In this document: positions 57,106 through 64,000 of the stretch, piece after piece
Layout of the letters: the number at the start of each line of letters is the position of its first letter
Position numbering within the stretch: position 1 is the first letter of the stretch
Assembly (NCBI GenBank): GCA_900113425.1
Contig: FOZF01000002.1
Coordinates: forward strand, 885,027 to 949,026
From: Stenotrophomonas maltophilia
Lineage (GTDB): Bacteria; Pseudomonadota; Gammaproteobacteria; Xanthomonadales; Xanthomonadaceae
Length of the DNA: 64,000 bases
Direction of reading: 5' to 3'
Notes under the pieces: generated by a model
The model's database searches: none
The model's input: the letters and a program-made list of their open reading frames with translations, nothing else
What the model was told of the DNA's origin: nothing
Made by a program: the position numbers and the translations under genes

Positions 57106-58350
57106 TCAGTCTGCAAGCGGTGGCTGCGCGTCTTCGCCGTAGGTGGCGTAGGCGCTGCCGCAGGTGGCCACCGCAGCGGCCGCCGCAGGCAGGCCGGTAG
57201 CGCGGATGCCGCGCCGCGTGTCGCGGTCGAATACTTCCGCGTAGCGTTCGGCGGCCAGCGCGTCATTGGGCAGCACATACAGCAGCACGCGCTGCAGGGT
57301 GGACTGGCCATCGAGGGGCTGCGGGCTGCGGAACGCCGGTACCTGCACGCGGGCGCTGTGCCAGCGCATCGGCTCGCTGCTGGTCTGCCAGCGGACCTGC
57401 AGCGGCTGATCGAGCGGAAGCAGGGCGGCGCCGTCTGGGTAGCCATAGGCGGTGCAGTCCGCGGGCGGCGTCGGGATGCTGGCGATGGCGCCGTCACCGA
57501 TGTCCAGCGTGAGGCCATTGACCTCCATCCGGACGATGGGCGCGCCGCCGTAGTTGTGGATCTTGAACAGCACCAGGCCTTCGAAGCGGCTGCGCTCCAG
57601 ATCATCTGCGGTAGTGCCGCTGAGGCGTGCGAGCGCGGGCGCGACCTCCACATGATCGCGGTAGTGGTAATAGAGGTGCACCAATTCCGGCGTGCCCGGG
57701 CGCCTCCATGCCGCGTTGAAGGGCGCAAGGTCCGGATAGGGGCGGCGCAGCAGGGGCACGTCGGTGACGGCACGATCTCCGGAGGGCGTGGCGTAGCGGT
57801 AGTGGTCCACCGAGCGCTTCAGGCGCCCGTCTTCATACGGGAATGCTCTGTCTGCATCGGACTGCGCGTTGGGGTAGCGGTGGAAGGCGATGAAGCGTTC
57901 GGGCGTGTCGCCCTGCATGGGCAGGTCCGGGCCAGCGCCGGAGCCGGTGGATGCATACGGCGAGGTGTCCAGCCACAGCGGCTGCCCGCTGAGATTGACG
58001 TGCAGTTCCGCGATGGCGGCACGCGAGCCGCCGGCGAAGCTGTCCCAGGTGTTCTGCAGGGACTGCCACAGCGGAACGATGAGCATGGCCGCCGCGGTCG
58101 GCACGAACATCACGGCGTGCACGCGGCCGGGCACCTGGCCACGCTCCCGTACCATGTAGCGCAGCCACGCCAGCAGAAGCACCAGCAGCAACGGCACGCC
58201 CAGCCAGATCGCAAGGGTGGCCAGCGCCACGACGCCCCAGCCCAGATTGGGGGTGGCCACGGCGATGAGCGAGAGTGTGGCGATGAGCGCCGCCAGCACC
58301 AGCGACACGCCGATCCCGAAGCGGTGGTTCCTGTAAGGGCGGTCAGTCAT
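57106..58350 (-). CDS. Membrane protein of unknown function with large soluble domain
   Basis: A 414-residue protein starting MTDRPYRNHRFGIGV. Three hydrophobic helices lie in the first 115 residues (ALIATLSLIAVATPNLG, WLGVPLLLVLLLAWL, FVPTAAAMLIVPLW). A long extracytoplasmic domain follows with repeated charged/aromatic stretches such as RFEGLVLFKIHNYGG. I do not recognise the family. It has no evident operon partner; the gene is convergent with the small membrane-protein gene. Confidence 0.72.
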   Translation of the reverse strand: MTDRPYRNHRFGIGVSLVLAALIATLSLIAVATPNLGWGVVALATLAIWLGVPLLLVLLLAWLRYMVRERGQVPGRVHAVMFVPTAAAMLIVPLWQSLQNTWDSFAGGSRAAIAELHVNLSGQPLWLDTSPYASTGSGAGPDLPMQGDTPERFIAFHRYPNAQSDADRAFPYEDGRLKRSVDHYRYATPSGDRAVTDVPLLRRPYPDLAPFNAAWRRPGTPELVHLYYHYRDHVEVAPALARLSGTTADDLERSRFEGLVLFKIHNYGGAPIVRMEVNGLTLDIGDGAIASIPTPPADCTAYGYPDGAALLPLDQPLQVRWQTSSEPMRWHSARVQVPAFRSPQPLDGQSTLQRVLLYVLPNDALAAERYAEVFDRDTRRGIRATGLPAAAAAVATCGSAYATYGEDAQPPLAD

Positions 58351-58434
58351 CACCGTTCCATCGGCCTGCGGCACATGGCGTTATCTTGCCGGTCCGATGC
58401 CGGTGTGGAAAGGCGACGTTGCCGCAGGCGTACC

Positions 58435-59436
58435 TCAGCAGCCGACCAGTCGATCGGCTGCGATGCCCTGCCGATGCAGGCTGCGGTACTCGGTGGGGCT
58501 GGCATCGACCAGCCCGCGGAAGTGGCGGCGGAACGATTCCTGCGAGCCGAACCCGGCCTGGTCGGCGACCCAGTGCAGGGGGCGGTCGGTGGTTTCCAGC
58601 AACTCGCGGGCGAAAGCCACGCGCTCGCGGATCAGCCAGTCGATGGGTGACAGGCCGGTGGCGTCGAGGAACTGCCGTTGCAGGGTGCGCTGGCTCAACG
58701 CGGCCTGTTCGGCCAGGCTGCCCAGCGAGTGCGGTTCGCGCAGGTTGCGCCGCATCCATTCCATCAGCTTGGCCAGGCGTGTCGGCTCGCCGCTGGGAAT
58801 GGCACGGCTGACGCGCTGGCTGCGTCCGGCATCACGCCAGGGCGCCAGCACCAGGCGCTCGGCAACGAGGTTGGCCACGCGTGCGCCGTAATCCTTGCGC
58901 ACCATGTGCAGCATCATGTCCATGCCGGTGGCCGAACCGGCCGAGGTGATGATGCTGCCGGCGTCGACGTAGAGCACGTCGTCCCGCACGCCGATGCGGG
59001 GGAACTGCTGCGCAAGCGTTTCGGTGAGCCGCCAGTGGGTGGTGGCCTGGCGGCCATCGAGCAGGCCGGCCCAGGCCAGCACGAAGGCGCCCGAGCAGAT
59101 CGAGGCGATGCGGGCGCCGCGCGCGTGGGCGCGGATGAGCGCATCAAGCAAAGGCTGCGGCGGGCGTTCACTGGGTTCGCGCCAACCGGGAATGACGATG
59201 ATGTCCGCATCGTCCACCGCGTTGAGATCATGCGGCAACTGCACCTGCGCATTGCCGAGCATGCGCAGCGCACCGGGTTCGCCCGCGCACAGCTGCGTGC
59301 GGTACCACGCCACGCCCAGTTCCGGACGCACCGGTGCGAACAGGCCCACCGCACAACCGAACTCGAACAGGCCTTGGCCGTGGCAGGCCACGATGGCGAC
59401 GGTCGGCGCGGTGGGGTCGGCAGCGTGGATGGGCAT
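58435..59436 (-). CDS. GlxA-type regulator (DJ-1/PfpI fused to AraC)
   Basis: A 333-residue fusion. The N-terminal half is a DJ-1/PfpI-like sensing domain (FEFGCAVGLFAPVRPELGV, ASICSGAFVLAWAGLLDG, with a Cys in the elbow position). The C-terminal half is an AraC DNA-binding domain (GSLAEQAALSQRTLQRQFLD and WVADQAGFGSQESFRRHFRG). FtrA/GlxA relatives regulate amine, arginine or carnitine use, among others. The TonB-dependent receptor cluster lies divergent; a dispersed palindrome separates them. Confidence 0.93.
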   Translation of the reverse strand: MPIHAADPTAPTVAIVACHGQGLFEFGCAVGLFAPVRPELGVAWYRTQLCAGEPGALRMLGNAQVQLPHDLNAVDDADIIVIPGWREPSERPPQPLLDALIRAHARGARIASICSGAFVLAWAGLLDGRQATTHWRLTETLAQQFPRIGVRDDVLYVDAGSIITSAGSATGMDMMLHMVRKDYGARVANLVAERLVLAPWRDAGRSQRVSRAIPSGEPTRLAKLMEWMRRNLREPHSLGSLAEQAALSQRTLQRQFLDATGLSPIDWLIRERVAFARELLETTDRPLHWVADQAGFGSQESFRRHFRGLVDASPTEYRSLHRQGIAADRLVGC

Positions 59437-59516
59437 GGCCTGATGCTACCGGTGATGGTGCTTGCCGCCGCGTGGCATGCGGTCATGAAGTGATGCCTGC
59501 GGGATATATGGCGGCA

Positions 59517-59555
59517 GGGGTCAGATCCTTTTCCTTCGGAGAGGGATCTGACCCC
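59517..59555. repeat. GGGGTCAGATCC...GGATCTGACCCC dispersed palindrome
   Basis: Arms GGGGTCAGATCC and GGATCTGACCCC are exact reverse complements around 15 bases. It is related to the element at 17717-17755. It lies between divergent genes. Confidence 0.85.
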
Positions 59556-59697
59556 GTGCGCGCGGGCTGCCTAACGTCATTACCAGCCGTCATGTGGGTG
59601 GCCGGATGTTACGGCTGGGTGACGCGATCACGCCTGTCGTGGCGGGTGAACAGGCCCTTGAATGGAAGCGTGTTTCCGGCCCACCCCACGAGCCCCC

Positions 59698-62274
59698 ATG
59701 CCTGCCGCCTACGCCCCTGTCCTGAGTCCTCTCGCTGTGTTGATCGCTGCCGCCCTGGTTGCGGCCCCCGTGCATGCGGCAGACGCCGATGCGCAGCCGG
59801 CAACCACAGCGGCTGCCGCCAACGTCGCTGCATCCACCCTGGACGCGGTGGTGGTGACCGGTTCGCGCACCAGCACGCGCACGGTCAAGAACAGCTCCAC
59901 GCCCATCGACGTGATCTCCGCCGAGGATCTTGCGGCGACCGGGCAGGCCAACCTGCTCGAAGCGCTGCAGCGCAGCCTGCCGTCGCTGAGCCAGATCGGT
60001 GGCTACCAGAGCGACCAGGAGAGCCTGATCCGCGGCTATCAGCTGCGTAATCTTTCACCGGGCTACACGCTGGTGCTGGTCAACGGCAAGCGCCGCAACG
60101 CCAGCGCCTACGTGAGCGGTGCCAACGGCGGCGGCTTCCCTGGCCACGCCTGGGCGGATCTGGCGCTGATTCCGGTATCGGCCATCGACCACGTGGAAGT
60201 GCTGCGCGATGGTGCCTCCGCCATCTACGGCTCGGACGCGATCACCGGTGTGGTCAACGTCATCCTGAAATCGCAGGCACAGGGCGGCGAAGTGTCGGTG
60301 GAGAGCGGGCAGAGCATCGATGGCGACGGTACGCGTACCAGCGTGCGCGCCAACGTCGGCCTGCCCTGGGGCGAGGACGGCTTCGTCAACCTCTCGGGCG
60401 AGACCACGCGCCAGCACCACGCGATCCGGACGCGACGCTACATCGATGGCTATCTGAGCTATCCGGCGATCGATGCCAATGGCAACCGGGTCGCGCTGCG
60501 GCCGAACAACCGCCTGCCTGCCGGTGCGACGCCGGACCCTGCCGAGGCCACGCGCGATGCCGAAGCCAACACCATCCTCAGCTCACCGTCGTATGCGCTG
60601 AAGGCGTTCGCGGTGAACGTGGGCCACGGCCTGGGCGAGAGCGCCCAGTTCTACGCCAACGCTACTGCCAGTGACCGCACCGCGCAGGCGATCCAGAACT
60701 TCCGCCTGCCGGCCACGATCTTCACCACGTACCGGACACCGGGGGTGCTGAGCGTGTTTCCCGACGGCTTCCTGCCGGTGCTGGAGACGAAGGAGAAGCA
60801 ATACACCGGCACCGCCGGCGTGAAGGGGCAGGTGGCCGGCTGGGACTACGACGCCAGCCTGACCGGCAACCGCAGCACGGTGCGCACCTATACCCGCAAC
60901 TCGGTGAACTACTCGCTGCCGTACCCGGGTTCGCCCACCGACTTCTATGACGGCAAGCTGGATTACCAGCAGGGCATTGCCAACCTGGACCTGCGCCGGG
61001 GCTTTGAGGTGGCGGCCTTTGCCTCACCACTGGAAGTGAGTGCCGGTGCCGAGTACCAGCACGAGCGCTACGAGCGCGGGGCAGGGCAGTGGGAGTCGTA
61101 CACCGGATTTGGTGCCGCTGCGTTTGTCGGCTACTCCACCGCCGATGCGGTGAAGGCCACGCGCAACAGCAAGGCGGTGTACGTGGGGGCGGCGACCAAT
61201 GTCACCTCGCGCTGGTATCTGGATGCGGCCGCGCGCTGGGAAGACCATTCGGACTTCGGCAGCGTCTCCACTGGACGCTTGACCAGCCGCTTCGACATCA
61301 CCGACGCACTGGGCGTGCGTGCGACGGTCAGCAACGGCTTCCACGCGCCGAGCCTGGGCGCGCAGTTCTACCAGGCCACGGGCAGCTGCCCGTGCGGCAC
61401 GACGCTGGTGGCGCAGGTGTCCTCGCCCGCTGCGGTGGCATTGGGTGCCACCCCGCTGAAACCGGAGAAGGCCACCAACTACAGCGTCGGCGTGACGTGG
61501 GACCCGAGCCCGGCCTTCCACCTGGCCGTGGATGCCTACCAGATCGACATCCGCGGCCAGCTGGGCCAGTCCAGCCAGATCGGCTACAACGCGCAGGATC
61601 CGGCGCGCATCACCGACAACAGCGGCACCGTATTGACCTCCGCGCAGAAGGACACGATCGATGCGCTGCTGGGTTCGGCCGGCATCAGCATCCTGCCGGG
61701 CGACGCGTTCTACGCCAGCTACTTCACCAACGTGGGCGATACCCGCACGCGCGGCGTGGAACTGACGCTGGAGGCGAACCAGGACACATCGTGGGGCAAG
61801 CTGCGCTGGAGCTACGCCGCCAACGTCGGGCGCACCACGATCCGCAGCGTCAGCGCCATTCCTGCGGCGCTGCAGGGGCTGCCCAACATCAACCTGCTGA
61901 CGAAGTCCGGCGAGTACGCGTTGCGCTTCCGTACGCCCAGCTACACCCAGGTGGCCGGACTGGGCTGGCAGAACGGACGCTGGCGCTCGAATGTGGACGT
62001 TACCTACTACGGGTCGATCAAGCGCCTCAACAACGGCGTGGAGTACAGGCAGCCACCGGTGCTGGTGACCAACCTGTCCGGCGGTGTGGAGCTGGGCGCG
62101 GGCTGGAGTGCGGCGCTGGGCATCAACAACGTGTTCGACAAGCGCACCCGCAAGGTGCCGGAGTACGCGCGCAGCGCCACCGACGTGGCCAGCATCGAGA
62201 CCACCTGGGACAGCGGTGACGTGCTCAGCCGGATCGGCGCGTTCTGGTACGGGCGGGTCAATTACCGGTTCTGA
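59698..62274 (+). CDS. TonB-dependent outer-membrane receptor
   Basis: An 858-residue receptor. The signal peptide is at residues 1-26 (VLIAAALVAAPVHAAD). The TonB box-like stretch TLDAVVVTGSR follows. The plug domain (from about 60) has NLLEALQRSLPSLSQIGG, LVLVNGKRRNASAYV and VEVLRDGASAIYGSDAITGV, and the barrel ends in the aromatic YGRVNYRF with C-terminal Phe. The start at 59698 (MPAAYAP) is preferred over the longer frame because it opens the signal peptide. The substrate is unknown; downstream FMN reductase and LLM monooxygenase genes suggest an organosulfur compound. Confidence 0.93.
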   Translation: MPAAYAPVLSPLAVLIAAALVAAPVHAADADAQPATTAAAANVAASTLDAVVVTGSRTSTRTVKNSSTPIDVISAEDLAATGQANLLEALQRSLPSLSQIGGYQSDQESLIRGYQLRNLSPGYTLVLVNGKRRNASAYVSGANGGGFPGHAWADLALIPVSAIDHVEVLRDGASAIYGSDAITGVVNVILKSQAQGGEVSVESGQSIDGDGTRTSVRANVGLPWGEDGFVNLSGETTRQHHAIRTRRYIDGYLSYPAIDANGNRVALRPNNRLPAGATPDPAEATRDAEANTILSSPSYALKAFAVNVGHGLGESAQFYANATASDRTAQAIQNFRLPATIFTTYRTPGVLSVFPDGFLPVLETKEKQYTGTAGVKGQVAGWDYDASLTGNRSTVRTYTRNSVNYSLPYPGSPTDFYDGKLDYQQGIANLDLRRGFEVAAFASPLEVSAGAEYQHERYERGAGQWESYTGFGAAAFVGYSTADAVKATRNSKAVYVGAATNVTSRWYLDAAARWEDHSDFGSVSTGRLTSRFDITDALGVRATVSNGFHAPSLGAQFYQATGSCPCGTTLVAQVSSPAAVALGATPLKPEKATNYSVGVTWDPSPAFHLAVDAYQIDIRGQLGQSSQIGYNAQDPARITDNSGTVLTSAQKDTIDALLGSAGISILPGDAFYASYFTNVGDTRTRGVELTLEANQDTSWGKLRWSYAANVGRTTIRSVSAIPAALQGLPNINLLTKSGEYALRFRTPSYTQVAGLGWQNGRWRSNVDVTYYGSIKRLNNGVEYRQPPVLVTNLSGGVELGAGWSAALGINNVFDKRTRKVPEYARSATDVASIETTWDSGDVLSRIGAFWYGRVNYRF

Positions 62275-62326
62275 GGTTCAGACATGGCGTCGCCGGCCAG
62301 CGTCCGGCATTACCGAGGAGAGTGGC

Positions 62327-62908
62327 ATGTCATCTGGGTTGAAGATTGTTGCGTTGATCGGTTCGCCAGCGGCATCGGCGAATTCGCGCACGCTGTTGCT
62401 GGTACGGCACCTGCTGGAGGCGCTGCAGCAGCGCCTGCATGCCAGCGTGGCACTGGTGGAGCTGGCGCCGATAGCGCGCGCGCTGGGGCAGACGCTGTCG
62501 CGCAGCGAGGCCGAGCCCGCGGTGGAACAGGCGCTGGCCACCCTTGAGGAGGCCGAGCTGCTGGTGGTGGCCGCACCGGTCCATCGTGGCTCGTACCCGG
62601 GGTTGTTCAAGCACCTGGTGGACTTCATCGACCTCGAGGCGCTGGTGGATACCCCGGTGCTGCTGGCGGCCACCGGGGGCAGCGAGCGGCATGCGCTGGT
62701 GATCGACCATCAGCTGCGGCCGTTGTTCAGCTTCCTGCAGGCGCATACGTTGCCCATCGGCGTGTACGCCACACCGGCCGATTTCGATGGCGAGCAGATC
62801 AACAGCGCGGCGTTGCAGGCGCGCATCCAGTTGGCTGCCGAGCGCGCTGCGGGGCATCTGCTGCCGCACGCTGCCAGCGGGCCGGCGCCACTGCGCCGCA
62901 TCGCCTGA
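62327..62908 (+). CDS. NAD(P)H-dependent FMN reductase
   Basis: A 193-residue flavodoxin-fold reductase of the MsuE/SsuE type. The phosphate-binding start is IVALIGSPAASANSRTLLL, with VAAPVHRGSYPGLFKHLVDF and LAATGGSERHALVIDHQLR. It supplies FMNH2 to a two-component monooxygenase, here most likely the LLM enzyme 1.1 kb downstream. GAGGAGAG precedes the ATG. Confidence 0.93.
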   Translation: MSSGLKIVALIGSPAASANSRTLLLVRHLLEALQQRLHASVALVELAPIARALGQTLSRSEAEPAVEQALATLEEAELLVVAAPVHRGSYPGLFKHLVDFIDLEALVDTPVLLAATGGSERHALVIDHQLRPLFSFLQAHTLPIGVYATPADFDGEQINSAALQARIQLAAERAAGHLLPHAASGPAPLRRIA

Positions 62909-63067
62909 CCTGCCCATAACGGCCAGCAGTCTGCTTATTGCCAACCTGCATCTGCGTGGCCGGATCCGACCGGCGATTGTCGCCAGCAGGCACGGGCGCG
63001 GCGCACAGCTTCTCTAGCATCGATAGCGAAACGGCACTTCATTGCCGGCCCAGACGAGGACGAACCC

Positions 63068-63430
63068 GTGGCTGCAGCTGCCTCCCCCAAACCCATCCTG
63101 TTCCTGCTTGATCGAGAGTTCGTCGACGGCCAGTTGCCGGGCCAGCGCTTCTTCTGCCGGCACAGCCTGCTGCTGGAAGGCGCGCTGTCCAGCATCGACG
63201 GCCTGGATGCACAGCTGGACGTGCGCCGCATCGGCTTCGCGCGGCCACGCCGCGAGGTGATCGCGGCGGTGGGCGAGCAGGACCAGTCGCTGCCGAAGCT
63301 GGTGCTGCCGCGCGGCGTGCGCAGCGAACACGCCAGCGGTGCCTACCAGGACCGGCAGTACGTGACCGGTGCCGAGCCGATCCTGGCCGCACTCAATGGC
63401 CTGCTTGGCATTCCTGTGGCCCACCCCTGA
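63068..63430 (+). CDS. DUF3088-family protein
   Basis: A 120-residue protein with GTG start (AAAASPKPILFLLDREFVDG). It matches DUF3088 by FVDGQLPGQRFFCRHSLLLE and QYVTGAEPILAALNGLLGIP. The fold is thioredoxin-like, with DUF3088 proteins found beside monooxygenases; function is unknown. It lies 159 bases after the FMN reductase gene and 14 before the monooxygenase gene. Confidence 0.82.
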   Translation: MAAAASPKPILFLLDREFVDGQLPGQRFFCRHSLLLEGALSSIDGLDAQLDVRRIGFARPRREVIAAVGEQDQSLPKLVLPRGVRSEHASGAYQDRQYVTGAEPILAALNGLLGIPVAHP

Positions 63431-63444
63431 GCGAGGACGCGGAC

Positions 63445-64000
63445 ATGAGCTACCTCATCAGCGTGCTGGACAAGAGCCCGGTGGCCGAAGGCGCAGGCGC
63501 CGAGCAGGCGCTGCGCAACAGCCTGCAGCTGGCCCAGCGTGCCGAACAGCTGGGCTACCACCGCTACTGGTTTGCCGAGCATCACGCCGCACCGACCCTG
63601 GCCAGCCCGGCGCCGGAGGTGCTGGCGGCATGGGTGCTGGCACAGACCCGGCGCATCCGCATCGGCAGCGGTGGCGTGATGCTGCGCCACTATGCGCCGT
63701 ACAAGGTGGCCGAGAACTTCAACCTGCTGGCTGCGCTGGCGCCCGGACGCGTCGACCTGGGGGTGGGCAAGGCACCCGGTGGCCTGCCGGCGTCCACCGC
63801 AGCGCTGGCCGCGGGGCGGCCGGCCTTCGCCGATTTCGATCAGCAGCTGCGCGATCTGGAAGGATTCCTGTCCGGCTCGCTGGCCGAAGATCATGCGCAT
63901 GCCAATGCGCAGGCGCGGCCGGTGCCGCGGGTGGCGGCCGAGCGCTTCCTGCTGGGCGCCAGCCCGCAGAGCGCACGGCAGGCGGCAGAGCTGGGCTGGC
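63445..64000 (+). CDS. LLM-class flavin-dependent monooxygenase, MsnO8-like (partial at window end)
   Basis: The first 185 residues of a luciferase-like monooxygenase, open to the window end. The start is MSYLISVLDKSPVAEGAGAE. Family features are RAEQLGYHRYWFAEHHAAPT, RIRIGSGGVMLRHYAPYKVA and APGRVDLGVGKAPGG. It matches the MsnO8 type used with FMNH2 in methanesulfonate-related or sulfur-scavenging clusters. Length of the full enzyme should be about 340. Confidence 0.9.
   Translation, partial: MSYLISVLDKSPVAEGAGAEQALRNSLQLAQRAEQLGYHRYWFAEHHAAPTLASPAPEVLAAWVLAQTRRIRIGSGGVMLRHYAPYKVAENFNLLAALAPGRVDLGVGKAPGGLPASTAALAAGRPAFADFDQQLRDLEGFLSGSLAEDHAHANAQARPVPRVAAERFLLGASPQSARQAAELGW

Overview
The window is about 64 kb of bacterial chromosome with high GC. 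It most likely comes from the Stenotrophomonas maltophilia group (Xanthomonadaceae). The basis is the many palindromic SMAG repeats (GTAGCGCCGGGCCATGCCCGGCG and variants), the Xanthomonad-like housekeeping proteins and the gene order rpsA-ihfB-lapA-lapB. Calls rest on reading motifs and translations; no database search was run. No rRNA or tRNA gene, CRISPR array or complete insertion sequence was seen.

Layout. 1-4.3 kb: two adjacent RND efflux permeases, the first cut by the window edge, ending in a strong terminator and a tandem SMAG array. 4.6-8.9 kb, minus strand: a TraB-like membrane protein, an acetyltransferase, the agmatine-to-putrescine pair aguB/aguA and a small BamE-like secreted protein. 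9.0-17.6 kb: rpmJ (minus), then cmk, rpsA, ihfB, lapA, lapB and three polysaccharide precursor genes ending in galU. 17.9-22.3 kb, minus: a beta-oxidation thiolase, a two-function hydratase/dehydrogenase, and a PsrA-like fatty-acid regulator with a clear operator. 22.6-29.3 kb: ndk, rlmN, pilF, a RodZ-like gene, a YfgM-like gene, bamB, der. 29.3-39.1 kb: alcohol dehydrogenase with divergent LysR gene, rhodanese-MoeB, a Kef-type antiporter, folD, guaB, guaA.

39.1-44.5 kb is an AT-richer island directly after guaA. It carries a three-gene operon: a large alpha-helical sensor with a GHKL ATPase end, a single receiver domain, and a receiver fused to a nucleoside phosphorylase. The domain order and gene order match the Detocs anti-phage system (dtcA-dtcB-dtcC), in which phosphorelay activates an ATP-cleaving effector. 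This is the most notable content of the window.

44.5-49.4 kb: a small unknown gene with a structured upstream region, a LysR/periplasmic DJ-1 divergent pair, a lipoprotein, a 3-hydroxybutyrate-dehydrogenase-like SDR and a DUF4180 gene. 49.7-53.1 kb: a type VI secretion cargo cassette (PAAR, DUF4123 chaperone, co-chaperone, Tox-REase-5 nuclease, two Imm52-like immunity genes) resembling the Pseudomonas TseT cluster. 53.1-59.4 kb: small regulatory units (ArsR-SRPBCC, SDR/AraC, TetR-membrane protein, GlxA-type regulator) with several readable operators and apparently leaderless transcripts. 59.7-64.0 kb: a TonB-dependent receptor, FMN reductase, DUF3088 protein and a flavin monooxygenase cut by the window end, probably serving organosulfur use.
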